From positions 15,845,501 to 15,909,500 of the forward strand of contig JAVTVX010000012.1 in NCBI GenBank assembly GCA_033439265.1: DNA of 64,000 bases, given 5' to 3'. A program made the translations under genes and the position numbers. Positions 45,211 to 57,044 of this stretch are shown in pieces; positions within the stretch are counted from its first letter, which is position 1; every line of letters begins with the position of its first letter. The notes under the pieces were generated by a model. That model did no database searches. It saw nothing but the letters and a program-made list of their open reading frames with translations, and was not told the DNA's origin. The stretch is from Dillenia suffruticosa (Eukaryota; Streptophyta; Magnoliopsida; Dilleniales; Dilleniaceae).

Positions 45211-48200
45211 CGACTTTTCATCTTCTACGGCCGTTCATCTTCCTCCGCCACAGTCGATCGTCTTCCTCTGCCGCGTGCCACCGCCACCCTCTCCCCCTCT
45301 GTCTTCTCTCTCTACCCAACTCACTGTCTCTCTCTATTTTGTTTTCTCTCTCCATTTTGTTCTCTCTCTCTTTGGCTTTGCCCAAATCTGCCGCCTCGCA
45401 TCCCTCCGCCGCGACCGATTGTGCCTTTCCTCCCGCGAGCACCGCCTTCTGCCACAGCGCGCGATTGCAGCGCGATCTCCCCAGCCCGAGCTGAGCGCAC
45501 CACTGTGCGATCCTCCCCACGCGAACACAGCGCGACCTAGTCCGCGAGCAGGACCCAGCCCGCGAGCGCAAGCCAGGCCTCGAGCGCGAGCCAGGCCACA
45601 AACGCGAGCCAGTCCGTAGGACCCAGCACGCGAGTGTGAATCAAGCTGTGAGCAGGACCCAGCCTGCGAGTGCGAGCCAGACCGTGAGAGCAAGCCAGCC
45701 CGTGAGCGCGAGCTAGCCCGCGAGCGTGAGCCAACCCGAGCCGAGCCAGCGCACGAGCGCGCACCAACCCGCGAGCCACTGCCGGCCCGTAGGCCCATTA
45801 GCCGTAGGCCCACTAGCTCGCAGGCCCACCAGCCCACAGGCCCTCCAACCTGTAGGCCCATTTGCCCGCAGGCCTGCTGGCCCGCTAGCCCACTGGCCCG
45901 CAGACCGCTAGCCCGCTAGCCGAAGCCCACTGGCCCGCTGACCCACGAACCCACAAGCCCGCTATAGCCGCGATGGCCCGTGAACCCATGACAGCCCACG
46001 AACTTCCACGCAGGTAACTGATTTAGGGTTTTGCTTTCAATCTAAGTGTTTGAACCTAACTAATAAACCCTATCTTGATAGGTAGCATTTCAGATCTTGG
46101 AGTGATCGAGGAGATATTCGGACAAAGATCTGCGATCTGAGAAAAACTCTAAGTGATTGATTTTGGAGCCATTCGATTTGGTTATCGAATTTATGGTAAA
46201 TTTAAGATAAGAAATCTCATATATGCTAGAATGTAAACTAGATTCGCAATGAATGCATTTTCGGACATTATATGCAGTTCATAAGGTTAAGTGTAGGAAT
46301 TTATATGAAATAGGACTGTTCAGTATGATAGAATCATATTAAGTTGATTTGAATAGTTTCCCTTGGAGTTTAAATTGACCTATGCATGAAAATAGTTAGA
46401 AATTAGGATTTGAGTGCAAGAGTTGATACAGTCTTTCTCATTATAAATTGTTCTGCTTATAGGTAATTTAAATACTATTTTCGTATTATGAAAATAGACT
46501 CATATATCTTGAAAATGACATATGGCTTGAAACATTTGGATGGGATCAAAAATTGTATGATTTTTCAAAAATTTTTCATCTTATAGGAAAATTATTTATT
46601 GTAAGGATTATTTCCAACCTTAAGTGGTTTTAAAGTTGAATTTGACTTGGTTTAAAAGTACGTTAATTGTTTATAAATGGAATGCAACTGATGACATTAG
46701 AGTGTATTCATAAATTGAAGAGTTAAGATTTGTACAAATTTAGGAAAAATGGATAAACCCTATAATACTTGAAAATTTGATGCTAACTTGTAATGATCTG
46801 ATTAGGTTGATCTTTTTGGAGACTCGAGGAGTCAGATTGGATTCGTTTTGAAAATAGGGAGTGACCACCCTCCCTAGAACTATGAGTGGGACTTTGACAT
46901 TTTCTATTGATTGACAAATCATGTTTTACCGATTTTCAAATGACATGATTTCTATACGCATGAAAACTAAATTTTTGGATTTTGATAGACATATTTTTGT
47001 GACTATTGGAGTGTCCCAACTGCTAATTTTATAGATTATGCATCCATGAGTTTGATAACTGATATTGTGCCATCTTTTTGACATATTGACATGTTTTAAT
47101 ACTTCTACTGTATTGGCACGTAGTTTTAAATGTATTTACATGTACTATTTGGACTATACGTCTGGCCAAAATTATGTTACGATGTATGGGGTTATATGCC
47201 CGGCCGACATGATGATGTGATGCATGGGGCTACGTGCCCGGTCGACTTGGTGATATGGTGATATACTTTCTATAGCATTCCGTAGCTACAAAGGACATTT
47301 GATAGAGACACCCTTTATGCCCGGATACGTTTCGGCTGGAGGTATCCACCAGATCGTTATGTGTATGGGTGTCCCAGGTTGACCCTCATCGGTGAGGACG
47401 TGAGTTTACCTCTGTCTAGCACTGGGCGGGACACCATACACGGCTGACTATATATATATGTATCATTATTATTATTTACAGGTTAGTTGGAGTAGTCTGT
47501 AGCCAACATTAGGGTAGAGAGCTATTATTTGATATTTGCATAGTAAAAACCCCCAATGCGCCCGTTCTTGGTCTAGGTAGACCATTGCCGGGGTTGTTTG
47601 TTCAGCTGGCTCTACATATGTGACTTGATATATGGATGGATGCATATGTCATTTTCTGATATGTGTTTTGAGATATGTTTTATTCTGTAACAGTACGTTA
47701 TTTTCGCATATTCGATATTTTGTTACATGCTTTGACACTCCAAATTCACCATTGATATTGATAGTATGATATCAATCCCCTCACTTACTGAATATCCTCC
47801 CATAGATACTCACCTCTCACTTTCTCCTCACAGGATTAGTTTTAGACTGAAAAAGAATTATTGTATTCTTGCGACGTGGAATTGATAGTACTGGACTTGG
47901 GTATGGATGTTACCATATCTTCCGCTATGACTATTGGAAATTTTAGCTTGATATATGTACTCATTTATTTATTTTGGGATGACTGTATAATTTATGTATA
48001 TTTATTTGTGAAACTCTCATAGTTTATTTGCATTGAGGTGATTGTACGTATTTGAATGCCATTTGAAAAAATTATTATATATTATGTAAAATTTTAGGTC
48101 TGCTCAGTGTGGCGGTTGCTCATGCTCTAGTTGGGCATGATAGTAGAGGTCTGTGGCTAAGTCTGCTGTAAATTTTTATAGCCTTACGTTGTTCTGGATG

Positions 48201-48404
48201 TTGGCTGTGGCATTGGTTGATTTTGGAGAGGCTGGGATGACTATTTATTTATTTTACAGGATGAATGTTGATATACAGGTCAAATTGTATTTGGGAGACC
48301 TCCGAAATATGGGAAGATTCTGTCCAATTTTCTATAAAAATGTAGCCGACATCCAGGGCAATGGGCGGCTGTTCATGACCCCGGCTTGGGGCGTGACAGT
48401 TCGG

Positions 48405-48417
48405 TTAGTATCAGAGC
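48405..48417 (+). other. tRNA primer-binding site
   Basis: TTAGTATCAGAGC, one mismatch from the TTGGTATCAGAGC initiator tRNA-Met type site, 6-7 bases after the LTR end. Confidence 0.75.
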
Positions 48418-48639
48418 ATCTAGGTTAGAGAAAGGATAATAATAAAAGTATTCCAAAGTACATAGAAAAGTCTTTAATGCATTAGAGAGTTTCATACAGT
48501 CATTTAAAATCTCATACGTGGTCGTAAACCACTAATTTCATTCATTTTAGGGGGTTAGTTATGAAATAACTAACTTTAATTTTTCAATCATGCCAAACTC
48601 GAGAGTTATTTTTAATGAAAGTTCTCTCCTTGTAGAATT

Positions 48640-48916
48640 ATGCCGCCTAGACGTGGTAGACCAGCGGGACGCGGAGTTAGACTCGCACTACTCAAGACTT
48701 CTCAAGTGCCTGACCCTTTGAGGGGACATGAGACCCTTGGAGTGCCTGAGGCTGCTTCCTCTTCACGGGCGCCCCTTGTAGCGCCTATTCAGACGGCTGC
48801 TCCAGCCGAGATTCCACTACCGTCCCTTGAGGCGTTTAGGCAGTTGTATGAGTGGTACACTTCCCACGGGATTCAGATACCACCCCCACCACCACCGACG
48901 GCAGTGCCGACTTCTA
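48640..48916 (+). pseudogene. Family-1 gag N-terminus, plus strand
   Basis: MPPRRGRPAGRGVRLALL starts 242 bases after the LTR. It is followed by a Pro-rich linker and FRQLYEWYTSHGIQIPPPPP, the same block as in family 2. It stays open until the breakpoint at about 48917, then runs into antisense protease sequence. The start is supported by the inverted second copy at 51064. Confidence 0.85.
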
Positions 48917-49480
48917 CTGGGGTAGTCTGGGTAGCTTCTGGGGAAATATATCTGGGAACTCCTGCATCACTGGGACCTCCTCAAGCCTTGGCCCCTCCAC
49001 AGTAGTGTCAATAACATGAGCCAAGTATGCTATGCACCCTCAGCGTATCAATCTCCTGGCCTTCATCACCGAAACAACACAGCGAGGTAACACTCGCCTC
49101 TCGCCTGGGAACCTCAACAACGTTTCCTCGGGTCTCCGAAACTCTACTTCTTTGGTGAAGCAATTTACTGAGGCCCAATGCATGCTTAGCCAATCCATCC
49201 CTAGGATGGCATCGAAATCCGTTATCTCAAGTGGAATCAGATCTGCCTCAGGTACCGCATCTTCGATCATGACCTTACGCCCTCTGTAGATGGAATCTCT
49301 AAGTATCTTCTCACCGAGAGGAGAAATAACCAATATCTCCTCATCAAGTGGTGACAAGGCTTACCCAACCCGTGGGCAAAAATCGCTTCTCACATACGAA
49401 TAGTTCGACCCGGTGTCAATAAGGATGCAAGCGTCGACTCCCCATATTTTCATAACTCCTAATGTGAGAAAATAAAAGAT
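48917..49480 (-). pseudogene. Family-1 protease and linker, minus strand
   Basis: IDTGSN (Asp codon about 49417-49415) is intact. RDSIYRGRKVMIEDAVPEAD and FDAILGMDWLSMHWAS follow. The sequence breaks at 48917, upstream of RT. Confidence 0.82.
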
Positions 49481-49511
49481 CAGTTGATAAATATAGAAGA
49501 AAATATATGCT

Positions 49512-49513
<2 letters not shown>

Positions 49514-49542
<29 letters not shown>
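49514..49542. repeat. (TA)n microsatellite
   Basis: Shorter version of the run at 38688-38729, in the same place between gag and protease. Confidence 0.9.
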
Positions 49543-49599
49543 CAAAATGTATGTACAAACCAACATAGTTAAGCCTCTAAGGCTTTAACTAGTGATGGT

Positions 49600-51064
49600 G
49601 CTCAAAAGAAGGTACATAAAAAAAATATCTCTCAGTGGGAGGAGCACCAATAATCACGTCAGGACTCGCCTAAGCGTCCTCCTGCGTCATGGAGTATACA
49701 CGGGCCTGTGTCCTCTGCTACTATTAGAATGGTCCTGGCACCATGTTGCTCCCGACTGCTGTCCGTGGAGTGGTGTGACTCGAGTACGCAGGTGCTCCCT
49801 GCTGTCCTCCTCGAGAAATACTAGAGTGTCCTGAAACTATCTGACCCCCAAATCCCAACTCAGGGCAGGCGCTCCTGATGTACCCTGGCTTCCCACACCG
49901 GAAGCATGCAACGGACACCCTACACTCTCCAAAATGGCGGTGTCCACCACATCGGCGGCAAAAGGGATGCTGCTGATCTGAAGCCTGAGTAGTGGCACTA
50001 GGGGCCGGTACTCTAAATCCCTAAGATCGTGATCCCTGTCCAGGATGTGCTTATCTCAGCTAAGAAGAGCCTTCCTGATATCTTGAACTCCTGCCCTTCT
50101 TCGAGCCCTGGCTCGAAGACGCCCCAGATCTCTTCTTCCTTAGCTCTCTGTTCTCCCGCTGTCTGCCCTTAGCACGGACGATCTCCTCTATCCTAGGTGC
50201 TGAGTCCACTATCTCCGAAAAGGAGAGGCTAGGAGTCACTGTCATGTACCTCTTTATGTTTAAGTTGAGGCCATCCTCAAACTTGAATCATAGCTGCTTT
50301 GGCGTCGCCAAGTCTGGAACAAAAGCAGCTAGTCGCCTCAACTCCATCTCATACTCTGTCACTATCCTGGTTCCTTACCGCAAGTACAGAAACTCTACCC
50401 TCTTGCGGTCCTGCTAGAACTCAGAGAAGTACCTGCGATCGAACTCCCACAGGAAGTCCTCCCATCGCAGCGGCTCGGTAGCATCGTCACAAATCGCCTT
50501 CCACCAAGTAAGGGCGTCACCATCTAAAAGTCACTCTACTATCCGAAGCCGGTAGTCCTCGCTCAACCCCAGATCAGTCAAAATTCTACGGGTTGATCCA
50601 ATGCTTCGCTGTTGTGTAATCACCCATTCCTGCGAACTCTGTGCATCCTAACTGCCTCGCCGCCTTCACCAACTGGGTGAGCTCATGAATACTTCTCAAG
50701 GTGGAGGAGGTAGCGTCACTAGGTCCTGAAACAATGGAAGGACCAACAACTAGGGGTTGATCTGGTACAATTGAAGGTGGCACGACCGTAGGAGTTGGCA
50801 CTGTCGTCGGTGGTGGTGGGGGTGGCATCTGAACCCCGTAGGAGGTGTACCACTCATACACCTGCCTAAACGGCTCAAGGGACGGTGGTGGAATCTCGGT
50901 TGGAGCAACCAGCTGAATAGGCGCTGCAGGGGGCGCCCGTAAAGAGGAAGCAGCCTCGGCACTCCAAGGGTCTCAGGTCCCCTCGAAGGGTCAGGCACTT
51001 AAGGAGTCTCAAATAACGCGAGTCTAGCTCCGCATCCCGCTAGTCTACCGCATTTAAGCGGCAT
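49600..51064 (-). pseudogene. Family-1 gag, minus strand
   Basis: The start ATG lies at 51064-51062 and is followed by CCGCTTAAATGCGGTAGAC; a stop occurs near codon 20. The linker with PPPPPPTTVPTPT, RSIHELTQLVKAARQLGCTE and the zinc knuckle ACFRCGKPGYIRSACPEL (about 49905-49855) are visible. The knuckle keeps all three Cys but has Tyr for His. Confidence 0.83.
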
Positions 51065-51271
51065 AATTCTGCAAAGGGCTAATTTTTCATTAGATATAAT
51101 TCAAGAGTTTAGCATGATTGAAAATTTAGGCCCCTAAAATGAATGAAACTAGTGGTCTACGACCACGTATGGGACTTTAAATGACTGTAAAAAACTCTCT
51201 AATGTATTGAGGACTTTTAAATGCACTTGAGAAGATTTGACTTTTATTACTATTCTTTCTCTAACCTAAAG

Positions 51272-51283
51272 GCTCTGATACCA
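51272..51283 (-). other. tRNA primer-binding site
   Basis: TGGTATCAGAGC on the minus strand, an exact initiator tRNA-Met type site, 7 bases from the LTR end at 51291. Confidence 0.85.
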
Positions 51284-51290
51284 ACCGATC

Positions 51291-53680
51291 TGTCACGCCC
51301 CGAACCGGGGTTATGAACAGCAGCCCATTGCCCTAGATGCTGGCTACATTTTTACAGAAAATCGGACAGAATCTCCTCATATTTCGGAGGTCTCCCAAGT
51401 ACAATTTGACCTGTATATCAATATTTATCCTGTAAAATAAATAAATTACCATCCCGACCTCTCCAAAATCAACCAATGCCACAGCCAACATTCAGAACAA
51501 CGCAAGGCTATAAAAATTTTCAACTGACCTAGCCACAGACCTCTACTGTCATGCCCAACTAGAACATGAGCAGCCGCCACACCGAGCGGATCTAAAATTT
51601 TACATAATATACAATAATTTTCCCAAGTGACATTCAAATACGTACAATCGGCTCAATTCAAATAAATTATGAGAGTTTCACAAATAAATATACATAAATT
51701 TTACAGTCATCCCAAAAATAAATAAATGAGTACATTTATCAAACTAAAATCTCCAATAATCGTAACGGAAAATATGGAAACATCCATACCCAAGCCCGGT
51801 ACTATCAAGTCCATGTCGCAAGAATACAATAATTTTTTTTCAGTCCAAGACTAATTCTGTGGGGAGAAAGTGAGGGGTGAGTATCTATGGGAGGATACTC
51901 AGCAAGTGAGAGGATTGATATCATACTATCAATATCAAGGGTGAACTTGGAGTGTCAAAACATGTAACAAAATATCAAGTATGCGAAAATAACGTGCTGT
52001 TTCAGAATAAAATATATCTCAAGACACACATCAGAAATAACATATGCATCCATCCATGTATCAAGTCACATATGTAGAGTTGGCCGAACAAACAACCCCA
52101 GCAATAGTCTACCTAGACCAAGGATGGGTACATTGGGGGTTTTCACTATGCAAATATCAAATAATAGCTCTCCACCCTAATATTGACCACAGACTACTCC
52201 AACTAGCCTGTAAATAATAATAATGATACATATATAGAGTCGGCCGTGTATGGTGTCCCGCCTAGTACTAGACAGAGGTAAATTCACGTCATCCCCGATG
52301 AGGGTCAACTTGGGATACCCATACACATGACGATCTGGCGATACCTCCGGCCGAAACGTAAAATTTTACATAATATACAATAATTTTCTCAATAATATAC
52401 AATAATTTTCTCAAGTGACATATCTCAAGTGACATAATTTTCACCCAACTAGAGCATGAGCAGTCGCTACACTAGCGGACCTAAAATTTTATATAATATA
52501 CAATAATTTTTTCAAGTGACATTCAAATACGTACAATCGTCTCAATGCAAATAAATTATGAGAGTTTCACAAATAAATATATATAAATTTTACAATCATC
52601 CCAAAAATAAATAAATGAGTACATTTATCAAACTAAAATCTCCAATAATCGTAGCGGAAGATATGGTAACATCCATACCCACGTCTGGTACTATCAAGTT
52701 GACGTCGCAAGAATACAATAATTCTTCTTCAGTCCAAGACTAATCCTGTAGGGAGAAAGTGAGGGGTGAGTATCTATGAGAGGATACTCAGCAAGTGAGG
52801 GATTGATATCATATTATCAATATCAAGGGTGAACTTGGAGTGTCAAAGCATATAACAAAATATCGAGTGTGCAAAAATAACGTACTGTCTCAAAATAAAA
52901 CATATCTCAAGGCACACATCAAAAAATAACATATGCATCCATCCATGTATCAAGTCACATATGTAGAGCCGACCGAACAAATAACCCCGATAATAGTCTA
53001 CTTAGACCAAGAACGGGCGCATTGGGGTTTTCACTATGCAAATATCAAATAATGGCTCTTTACCCCAATATTGGCCACAAACTACTCCAACTAGTCTGTA
53101 AATAATAATAATGATACATATATATAGTCGGCCGTGTATGGTGTCCCGCCCAGTGCTAGACAGAGGTAAATTCACGTCCTCCCCGAAGAGGGTCAACCTG
53201 GGATACTCATACACATGACGATCTGGCAGATACCTCCGGTCGAAACGTATATGGACACAAGGGGTGTCTCTACCAAATGTCTTTCGTAACTACGGAATGC
53301 TATACGAAACATATCACCATATCACCAAGTCGGCCGGGCACGTAGCCCCATGCATCACATCATCATGTCGCCGGGCATATAGCCCCATGCATCGTAACAT
53401 AATTTCGACCGGGCGTATAGCCCAAATAATACATGTAAATACATTTAAAACTACATGCCAATACAGTAGAAGTATTAAAATATATCAATATGTTAAAAAA
53501 AATGACACAGTATTTGGTTATCAAACTCATGGATGCAGATCAATAAAATCAACAGTTGAGACCTCCAATGATCACAAAAATATGTCTATCAAAATCCAAA
53601 AATTTAGTTTTCACACGTATAGAAATCATGTCGTTTGAAAATCGGTAAAATATGATTTGTCAATCAATAGAAGATGTCAA
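51291..53680 (-). repeat. Truncated family-1 LTR with an internal tandem duplication
   Basis: The LTR end GGGGCGTGACA lies at 51291. A block of about 815 bp (51548-52362) is repeated at 52441 onward. The junction 52362-52440 contains reiterated AATATACAATAATTTTCTCA. The LTR is lost beyond 53680, so its U3 start is missing. Confidence 0.8.
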
Positions 53681-56600
53681 GAAAAATCACGTCACACTGG
53701 AAAATGGGTCATGACACATCATGATAGAATTTGAAGATTATTTTACAACTATCGAATATGGATCTTCATGCTTAAAATTGAAATATGAAAAATAAACTTC
53801 CGAATATTTAGGGTTGAATCATTAACCCTTTTGATATACAGGTCTAAAGAACAGTCACATATGGATTTGTTTTTTATTTTTACAATCCAAAAACTTTTGA
53901 ATGTGGCATAGATTCAGATCTCCAAGAACCCTCAAGTGTTGTTGTTCCTTTGTTCTTCTTTTCTATTAAAAAAGTATATCAACTTTTCTTTTTCCTTTGT
54001 TTTTCTCCTTATTTCAACAAAAAAGGAAGAGTATTTTATTAAAGATAAAAATTCATGTTTTTAACTTCCAAAGAAAACCAACCTTTTTTTGAATTTCAAA
54101 ACAAGGGGGGAGTTGGAGTTAGTTTTTGTACGAAAAACTACTCCCCCCCTTTTTTTTTATATTTTGAATTCAAAAAATAGGTTTAGGTCGGGTCAAACCC
54201 ACATAGGTGATATGTTTCCTATTTCTAATATCTCCTACTCACATATGAGGGTTAGACTGTATTTAATTTAGTCATTTTCATACCATCAATTTCATACAAG
54301 CAAATAGATTATGTGATTAGCGAGTACGTTAAGAGCTTAGAACTATAACCAGTTAAGGATATATAGCAGCTCACCATTTAATATAATGATGATATCAAGT
54401 CTTGTTATATCCCAGACTTTTTTTTGTCTTATACAGTCAACATATCTCTTATCTTTCAAACAATACAAATACGAGCATACTTGACTCAATCAAATTATGC
54501 ATTCACAATCATATTTTAAAACCTTAAGTCAAAAATATAATTGGCCGACCTATGAATACAAAGTGATATGTCAGCTATAATATAGTTTTCCTTTCACACT
54601 ACATCTATCTGCTCTATTTTAGTTATTTTTCTAGACATGCACTGTAAAACCGAATCAATCATCGTTTCTTGATAACATGCTAAAATATCAACATTAAAAT
54701 AAAGTTTTAGGCAAAAATCCTAAGGATATTGAATGAGATTAAGTATAAATCTCTAGATTTCACACAATGAGATAAAGAGATTCATTAACTCATTACCCAT
54801 AGGGTCATAAAATCACACGTGGTATGAAACACATGTTATGAAACACGTGTTATGATGCCTTTTCTACTCAATTAGTTTTCTAAAACTCTAATGCGTCGTA
54901 CAAGTTTTAGTCCAAATGTACCACAACACTCAACTTGACTTTTTCTTCTTATAAGTTCTCCATGATTATCACAATTTCAAAAGAAAACCACATCTGGCTC
55001 ATAGACAAGCATAATGGATTGAAGGAAATTCATTGCGATTACCAAAAAAATATATGAACGGTAATCTCATCTTAGTTCTTTTCTAAGACGGCATATATAT
55101 GTTAATTAATCACAAATTAATATTGTCTTATCTTTACATATCACACAGACATTAGAGATGATTACTCGTGCGAGAGAACCAATTACTAAGGTTACTTTTA
55201 TTTGTCAAACAACAAACTTTGATATTAAACTCTTTTTTCTTTTAAATAATTTAAATTTAGAGAATATGCAATTTATTTAAACTACAACACATATAGCAAC
55301 CTATGTTACCTGATTTCTTCAGATTGTCCAGAGGATCAGACAACACATGGGCATAGGTATGAGTGTCAAACAATTTATTTTAGTGAAAATTTAGTCAAAT
55401 TGAGGTTTGTATTCGTGCAAGACACATACCCTTACCCAACACCTAAACATGGGCTCATGTAACATAGGCAACAACTACACTTACGCTACGCATCTTAGGG
55501 GAATATGACATACGTAGAATTGCATTGAGCACAGTATGAATAGTATGCGGTACAGGTACAGTTACAGGTACTTAGTTCACAGCCCTTACCCCAGGAACTG
55601 GTATGAGGGGGTAGGCTTAGTACTAGGGTCAATATTTCAGGTCATGGTTTGTTTGTAGGTGGGTCATACATGCATAAATAAGTCACTTATTATAAAGAAA
55701 TATGTCAAAATTCAAAACAAGACAAAATTCACATCAAAAATTAAAATTTATTATTCACATTTACAATTTCAAGTCTCAAAATTTCAAATCCATAAAAATT
55801 AACTAGTATAATTTAAATATTAAAGATAACACATCACGGATTCATGGTCAAAATGAAAATCTCTAACATGATTATTTTTAGAGAAGGAAAGATTTGTTTG
55901 GTGGTGTTATGAATGTCCACGTATTTGTTTTTTAAGTAAAACAATTATTGCCTTTTAAGATTTAAAGGAAAATTTTAATTATTTAAAAGTTCTTATGGAA
56001 GAATGACATAAAGATTTACTTTGTTATGGAAAAATAGCGTAGATATTACATCCCAAGGAAAATCCCTTGATCTTCTCCAAATAATCCGCCACCTCTTGAA
56101 AGCAATGTAAGCTATCGCATGATCTTCTCTCAAAAGTCAATTAGATTGGTTCTTTTAAAAGGTAGGACACAGGACATAATTCAACTTCCAATTTATTATC
56201 TTGTATTATACCCAAAAAAGGGATCTGTAATTTCAAAGATCCGAATCATTAATGCACCACATTTGGAATTCCGCGATGTGGGGAATAGAGGGAATTAGGT
56301 AACCATGTATGCACTAATTTTGAGCTTGAAGGGAACCAATCTGAACTATTAGACACAAGTACTATCTTGTGAATTGCTTGATACAAGGAATGATGCAAGC
56401 AATCCTTGAGGAGTCCATGAATGGAATTCTAGGACCCGACACTCTTATGTTAATTCCAATGGGAAGTTGCTAGCTTAGCCTATGAGAATTTAATTATTCC
56501 CATATAGCAACTAGTTTCGCTACGTCAACTGCAATATACCCTTGCCATCACATGATCACTGTCAGACCACTGTGACCACTGCTGTATTTTTCCACATTCA

Positions 56601-57040
56601 TCAGTACCATTCGTCATAAATAGCAATTCCAAATGCCACTTGACACCAATTCCTAAAACCTAGCCACTAAACTTTACTAGCATATTATGGTTCCGACCAC
56701 TACTAAATCTACCAAAATGCAATCATCACGCTATAATTTTTTATTTAGAAACATCAGCATATTAATATTTATTACCAGAACATTTGTCATCAATTTCGAT
56801 GTTGCTAAAGTGGTGCCACCCTACAATTTGATAGAAAAGAATGATTATTTTTAAAGAGAGAATAAATCCACACTGGTTCTTTGTCATCAGTCAGTTTACA
56901 AAGAGGAGAGAGGATAAGAAATTTCTAAGACCGAAAAAAGAACATATAGAAACTAGATAATCATTGCTTTCCGATTACAGCTGAAATCATTAAAGATCTT
57001 TGAAACACGAGCCCAATAAAAGCATAGAAAATCATAAGTT
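53681..57040. other. AT-rich sequence without recognised gene
   Basis: No coding family is supported on either strand. 54088-54172 holds an inverted G-run/C-run pair. 55555-55580 repeats TACAGGTACAGTTACAGGTAC. The rest is unremarkable. Confidence 0.5.
54088..54172. repeat. Inverted repeat with purine/pyrimidine runs
   Basis: GAATTTCAAAACAAGGGGGG with AGT on the left pairs with ACTCCCCCCC, a T-run and ATTTTGAATTC on the right. AAGGGGGGAGTT resembles a copia polypurine tract, and paired forward/inverted tracts are known from Sireviruses. Whether it belongs to the copia copy is unknown. Confidence 0.4.
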
Positions 57041-57044
57041 TAAT

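Larger units (their letters stand above)
44824..48398 (+). repeat. Complete family-1 LTR, plus strand
   Basis: Starts TGTAATACCGACACTGCGG and ends GGGGCGTGACA, 3575 bp. It contains the telo-box palindrome (45121-45141), a CT run, a GC-rich repeat (45530-45975) and a possible leader intron with donor CAG|GTAACT (46014). This is the best full-length family-1 LTR here. Confidence 0.9.
44824..53680. mobile_element. Head-to-head pair of family-1 chromovirus 5-prime halves
   Basis: The left half runs on the plus strand: LTR 44824-48398, primer site, gag start 48640-48916. At 48917 the sequence switches to the minus strand: protease 48917-49480, gag 49600-51064, primer site and LTR 51291-53680. Both halves contain an LTR and the beginning of gag, so this is not a simple inversion of one copy. 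The right LTR is cut at 53680. No target duplication links the two edges. Confidence 0.8.

Noticed and set aside
48399-53290. A single full-length chromovirus with an inverted inner segment
   Set aside because: Both halves contain the LTR, primer site and gag start, and neither holds RT, RNase H or integrase, so inversion of one copy cannot explain it.
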